NCBI GenBank assembly: GCA_051001995.1
Contig: JBPCMT010000105.1
Span: 1 to 7,389, forward strand
Source: CAWEHQ01 sp051001995
GTDB taxonomy: Bacteria > Actinomycetota > Thermoleophilia > Solirubrobacterales > Thermoleophilaceae
Direction of reading: 5' to 3'
DNA: 7,389 bases
In this document: one piece after another, positions 4,630-7,389 of the stretch
How positions within the stretch are numbered: the stretch's first letter is position 1
Layout: every line of letters starts with the position of its first letter
The notes under the pieces: model-generated
Seen by the model: the letters and a program-made list of their open reading frames with translations, nothing else
Databases searched by the model: none
Told to the model about the DNA's origin: nothing
Position numbers and translations under genes: made by a program

Positions 4630-6870
4630 TCAGCCGGTCTTGATCCGAAGCTGGGGGGCGAGGCCGGCGGCGCCCTCGGTCGAGGAGTAGTCGGCGCCGT
4701 CCGAGGAGGTGCTGGTGACCCTCAGGCCGAGCGGCCCGTCGCCGCTCACGAGCGACGTCACGTCGACCTCGTACCAGTTTCCGGCGCTCACGGGGCCCAC
4801 CGACGCGACCGGAGCCACGCCCCCGGGGGGCGCGTTCGTCCACGTCACGGTCTGCTCGCTCCACGTGGCGTCCTCCACCAGGCGAAGGTCTCCCCCGATG
4901 GCCGACGGGTTCGTGGCGTGGAGGCGCAGGGTGGCGCTCTCGACCGGCTTGTCGCCGACGCCCGTGACTGGGAACTTGAGCAGGAAGTGCTCCACCGGGG
5001 CGTTGTCGGTCTCGAGGTAGGTGCGCGCGCCGAAGGTCGAGTCCGGGGAGTCCGAGCCGATCGTGGCGTCGTCGCTCGGCTCGATTACGAGTTGGTCGAC
5101 GCTTGGCGTCGTCACGCCCGCCGGCGCCGACTGCGCGGACGCGTTGCCCGCCGGGTCGAGCGCGACGACCCTGTACTCGTAGGTGGCGCCCGGTTGAAGC
5201 TGGCCGTCGCTGTAGCTCGTCCTCGTCGTCGTCCCGACCGGCTGTCCGTCGCGGAGGACGCGGTATCCGGACACCCCGTCGTCGTCCGTGCTGGCCGTCC
5301 ATGCGAGCTGGACCGTGGTCGGGTCGCTCGCGCTCGCGACTAGCCCGGTCGGCGAGCTTGGAGGCGTGGTGTCCGGCGGGCTTCCCTCGCAGCCGTCGCT
5401 GCCCGAGTCAGAGAACGAGTTACCCGGCTCCCCGACGAATCGCCAGTCGTACCCAGTGTCGCCGAGCGTGAGCTCGAGGGAACCGAACGCGCTCGCCTGA
5501 CGCACCGCGCTGTTGGGTGTGGCGGCGGCGAAGCCGGTGAGGTCCTTGCCCCCCGTGCCCACGACGAACTCACGGATGCCCCGCTCGCGGTCGGGCCGCC
5601 CGTCAGAGGTCTGGCGAGCAAAGCGCTCGTAGCCGTGCTCGTGGCCGCTCAGCACGACGTCCGCGCCCGCCTCGTAGAGGGCGTCCCAGAGGGCGCTCAT
5701 CGCCGTGTTGCCGCCGCGTAACGCGGAGGTGAACCGGGGATGGTGCCAGTAGGCGAGCGTGCAGCTGGACGGGTTAGCAGCGAGGTCCGCACGCAGCCAC
5801 TGCTCCTGGGCCGAGCCGGGGCCGCAGCCGCCGACGGCAGAGCAGTTCGAGTTGAGGGCGACCAGGTGCCAGTTCTGGAGGTCGTAGCTGTAGTAGCCCT
5901 CCCCGCGCGCCCCCGCCGGACCACCGGCGGTGCCGATCCCGTTGAAGTAGTCGAAGTAGCCGGCGGCGCTGGCCGTTCCGTACTCGTGGTTTCCGGCCAC
6001 AGGGCGCGTGATGGCCTTGAACCGCCCCCAGCTCGGGTCGTAGGACTGCTGGAACTTGGCCAGCTGGCCGTCCTCGTACTGGATGTCCCCGAGTGGGAGC
6101 ACCGCCGCGAGGTCACGCCCCACGAGCAGATCGGAGACGTACTGCTGCCGGCAACGGGTCGCGGTACCCGCGCCGCCCTTGAAGTCGACGTCGCCCGGGT
6201 CGCACGCGATGTCACCGGCCGCCGCGATCACCGGGTCTCCGGGGGGTGGCGGGGGCGGGGGCGGCGGCGGAGGGGGTGGCGGGGGCGGGGGCTCGGTCTT
6301 GACCACAAGCTCGGGCGGCCGCGCGCCCTCTCGGCTCGAGAAGCTCTTCGACGAGGTGCTCGTCGTCGTGACGGCGAAGCTCTCCAGCCCGTCGCCTCTG
6401 ACGAGCTCGGAGACGTCGAGGGACACCGATTGGCCGGACGAGAACGGCCCTGATCCGCTCGTCACGGGCCCGACCGGCGGAGCGTTCCCGTGGGTGATCG
6501 ACCGTTCGCCCCACGTGTTGCTCGTCACGGGGTGAACGCGGACTCCGGTGCCGGTCGTGCTGTAGGAGCGCAGCCGCAGGGTGGCACTCGTGACCGGGTC
6601 GGTGAGGCCTTGCACGTCGAAGCGGAGGTACGTCCTGAGGATCGGCGAGCCGTCGACCTTCAGAACCGTCGAGCCCCCGTAGTTCGCATTCGGCTTGGCC
6701 GAGCTCACGTACGAGTCAGCGACCGGCGCGAAAGTGGACGTCGCGGCCGACGCTTCGCCCGCGACCCCGAAGGCGGCCAGCAGCGCCACGACGAGCGCCA
6801 CCCGCCTCGATCCGAACCGCGGTCCCGCACTTCCTCGACGTGATCCCCGCTTCACGTAGACACAATCCAC
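4630..6870 (-). CDS. Secreted purple-acid-phosphatase-like metallophosphatase with CBM96-like and Fn3 domains
   Basis: A 746-residue exported protein. Residues 1-21 are basic and 22-42 hydrophobic, with a likely signal peptidase site after EASA (42). The order is: CBM96-like (DNRLRE-type) domain at 46-192; 17 consecutive prolines at 194-210; metallophosphatase at 213-482; a Pro/Ser linker; fibronectin type III at 503-590; second CBM96-like domain at 596-745. The phosphatase metal-site motifs are all present: GDIA (Asp220), GDIQY (Asp262, Tyr265), GNHE (Asn294, His295), WHH (His376/377) and GHEHGY (His410, His412). The GDxxY form is that of purple acid phosphatases, so a phosphomonoesterase or phosphodiesterase on the cell surface or outside is expected. 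The CBM96-like ends suggest attachment to acidic polysaccharide. The start is GTG 6870; GTG 6855 (giving MKRGSRR) is equally plausible and leaves the signal peptide intact. Neither has a good ribosome site. It lies 27 bases after the SCP2-like gene on the same strand, so co-transcription is possible. Confidence 0.88.
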   Translation of the reverse strand: MDCVYVKRGSRRGSAGPRFGSRRVALVVALLAAFGVAGEASAATSTFAPVADSYVSSAKPNANYGGSTVLKVDGSPILRTYLRFDVQGLTDPVTSATLRLRSYSTTGTGVRVHPVTSNTWGERSITHGNAPPVGPVTSGSGPFSSGQSVSLDVSELVRGDGLESFAVTTTSTSSKSFSSREGARPPELVVKTEPPPPPPPPPPPPPPPPPGDPVIAAAGDIACDPGDVDFKGGAGTATRCRQQYVSDLLVGRDLAAVLPLGDIQYEDGQLAKFQQSYDPSWGRFKAITRPVAGNHEYGTASAAGYFDYFNGIGTAGGPAGARGEGYYSYDLQNWHLVALNSNCSAVGGCGPGSAQEQWLRADLAANPSSCTLAYWHHPRFTSALRGGNTAMSALWDALYEAGADVVLSGHEHGYERFARQTSDGRPDRERGIREFVVGTGGKDLTGFAAATPNSAVRQASAFGSLELTLGDTGYDWRFVGEPGNSFSDSGSDGCEGSPPDTTPPSSPTGLVASASDPTTVQLAWTASTDDDGVSGYRVLRDGQPVGTTTRTSYSDGQLQPGATYEYRVVALDPAGNASAQSAPAGVTTPSVDQLVIEPSDDATIGSDSPDSTFGARTYLETDNAPVEHFLLKFPVTGVGDKPVESATLRLHATNPSAIGGDLRLVEDATWSEQTVTWTNAPPGGVAPVASVGPVSAGNWYEVDVTSLVSGDGPLGLRVTSTSSDGADYSSTEGAAGLAPQLRIKTG
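4636..5085 (-). other. C-terminal CBM96-like domain of the phosphatase
   Basis: Residues 596-745 open with IEPSDDATIGSDSPDSTFG and continue with YLETD, FLLKFPV, SATLRL, ATWSEQTVTWTNAPPGG, DVTSLVSGDG, SSTEGA and PQLRIKT. They are collinear with the N-terminal copy, but most positions between the landmarks differ, so the duplication is not recent. Confidence 0.72.
6241..6291 (-). repeat. Polyproline linker tract with an internal 30-bp period
   Basis: Seventeen proline codons in a row join the first CBM96-like domain to the phosphatase. On the plus strand the tract is extremely G-rich, with six runs of five or more G. A 21-base unit is repeated exactly at 6242-6262 and 6272-6292, a period of 30 bases or ten codons. 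This points to growth by slippage or unequal duplication. Confidence 0.85.
6295..6735 (-). other. N-terminal CBM96-like domain of the phosphatase
   Basis: Residues 46-192 begin FAPVADSYV and contain YGGSTVLKVDG, TYLRFDV, SATLRL, NTWGE, GNAPPVG, DVSELVRGDG, SSREGA and PELVVKT. This is the jelly-roll pattern of the DNRLRE/CBM96 family, some members of which bind alginate. It shares its landmark motifs, in the same order, with the C-terminal copy, so the two are homologous. Confidence 0.72.
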
Positions 6871-6881
6871 ATCGCAGCGGC

Positions 6882-6897
6882 CGGAGCGTCCGCTCCG
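6882..6897 (-). terminator. Compact hairpin directly after the SCP2-like stop codon
   Basis: CGGAGCG and CGCTCCG form a 7-bp inverted repeat separated by two bases, starting at the base after the TAG of the SCP2-like gene. No T-run follows, so efficient intrinsic termination is doubtful. It may attenuate read-through into the phosphatase gene or stabilise the upstream mRNA end. Confidence 0.35.
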
Positions 6898-7263
6898 CTA
6901 GCGCCGCGTCTTCGGCGTCCGCGCGCGCTCGTCGTGGCGCGCCACCACGTTCGCTACCAGCTTGAGGATCTGCTCCGGGCCGGTGACCTTCATGTGGCCG
7001 CTCTCGATCGCCTCGCGCCAGTGGCGCACGCGCCCGTCGGTCGCGAGCTCGTTGAAGTGCGAGCGAGCGACCGCCACCCGGACCCTGGCGTCCGCCGCCG
7101 GGTCCTTCGAGACCTTCGGGCCGGGGGGCTCGACGCGGTAGAGCTGCACGTCGCCGCGCCCCTTCAGCTCCAAGGCCACGACGAGCTTCAGGTTCGCGAG
7201 CGCGGGAACCTCGGCCTGTATGCCCTCGACGGCCTGCGCGATCAGCTCGTTGGTCGACGCCAC
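6898..7263 (-). CDS. SCP2-like sterol/lipid carrier domain protein
   Basis: A 121-residue cytoplasmic protein with a GTG start at 7263. The order matches the SCP2 fold: amphipathic N-terminal helix, strands VVALELKG and VQLYRV, an acidic loop (KDPAADA), strand RVRVAVARSHF, helix NELATDGRVRHWREAIESG, then MKVTG and a final helix. SCP2-like proteins carry acyl-CoAs or sterols. The short length, basic tail (RARTPKTRR) and Pro-rich insert at 46-48 make this a divergent member. The gene follows the acyl-CoA dehydrogenase stop by eight bases, and its ribosome site GGGGAG (7272-7267) overlaps that stop. It is thus an operon partner and may deliver or hold acyl-CoA for that enzyme. A non-SCP2 fold cannot be excluded without a profile search. 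Confidence 0.66.
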   Translation of the reverse strand: MASTNELIAQAVEGIQAEVPALANLKLVVALELKGRGDVQLYRVEPPGPKVSKDPAADARVRVAVARSHFNELATDGRVRHWREAIESGHMKVTGPEQILKLVANVVARHDERARTPKTRR

Positions 7264-7271
7264 GTTCTCCC

Positions 7272-7389
7272 CTAGATCTTGTAGCGCTGCAGCAGCTTTT
7301 TGCCGATCACCATCTTCTGGATCTCGGACGTGCCCTCGCCGATCAGCAGCAGCGGCGCGTCGCGGTAGAGGCGCTCGATCTCGTACTCC
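7272..7389 (-). CDS. Acyl-CoA dehydrogenase, 3' end only
   Basis: The final 38 codons of a gene entering from the right edge. The residues YEIERLYRDAPLLLIGEGTSEIQKM are the hallmark C-terminus of FAD-dependent acyl-CoA dehydrogenases (RDA...IGEGTSEIQ), followed by VIGKKLLQRYKI and TAG. The family catalyses alpha,beta-desaturation of acyl-CoA with electrons passed to ETF. The catalytic base and substrate pocket are outside the window, so chain-length preference cannot be stated. An SCP2-like gene follows directly. Confidence 0.9.
   Translation of the reverse strand, partial: EYEIERLYRDAPLLLIGEGTSEIQKMVIGKKLLQRYKI

Noticed and set aside
6241..6292. A CRISPR-like or mobile-element repeat
   Set aside because: The repeat lies in frame within a coding polyproline linker, has two copies only, and has no spacers or transposase nearby.

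Overview
The window comes from a high-GC bacterium. G/C-biased third codon positions, GTG and TTG starts, and an acyl-CoA dehydrogenase followed by an SCP2-like gene suggest an actinobacterium, perhaps of the Thermoleophilia type. That placement is an inference; nothing here fixes the taxon.

Layout. (1) Positions 1-762, minus strand: the 5' part of a secreted glycoside hydrolase family 16 (GH16, laminarinase-like) gene that runs off the left edge before its catalytic motif. (2) Positions 763-1040: a divergent intergenic region with a strong UUCG-loop hairpin, a possible 30-codon micro-ORF coupled to the GH16 start, and only weak promoter-like sequence. (3) Positions 1041-4616, plus strand: a tight four-gene operon encoding a malyl-CoA lyase-type CitE/HpcH-fold enzyme, an ATP-grasp CoA-ligase beta subunit (SucC/MtkA family), a CoA-ligase alpha subunit (SucD/MtkB family) and a 78-residue single-cluster ferredoxin-like protein. 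(4) Positions 4630-6870, minus strand and convergent with the operon: a secreted multidomain phosphatase built as CBM96-like domain, polyproline linker, purple-acid-phosphatase-type metallophosphatase, fibronectin type III domain, second CBM96-like domain. (5) Positions 6898-7389, minus strand: an SCP2-like lipid-binding protein directly downstream of the 3' end of an acyl-CoA dehydrogenase gene that enters from the right edge.

How they work together. The operon contains what is needed to activate a 2-hydroxydicarboxylate (most simply malate) to its CoA thioester with ATP and to cleave it into acetyl-CoA and glyoxylate, or to run the condensation the other way. This is the malate thiokinase/malyl-CoA lyase step of the serine cycle and of the engineered reverse glyoxylate shunt. 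The ferredoxin gene overlaps the ligase alpha gene by one base although neither enzyme needs electrons, and this is the most intriguing point in the window. The two secreted proteins on either side of the operon (GH16 and CBM96-phosphatase) point to a cell that works on polysaccharide outside the wall, but they are on the opposite strand and share no visible regulation with the operon.

No tRNA, rRNA, CRISPR array, insertion sequence or phage gene was seen.
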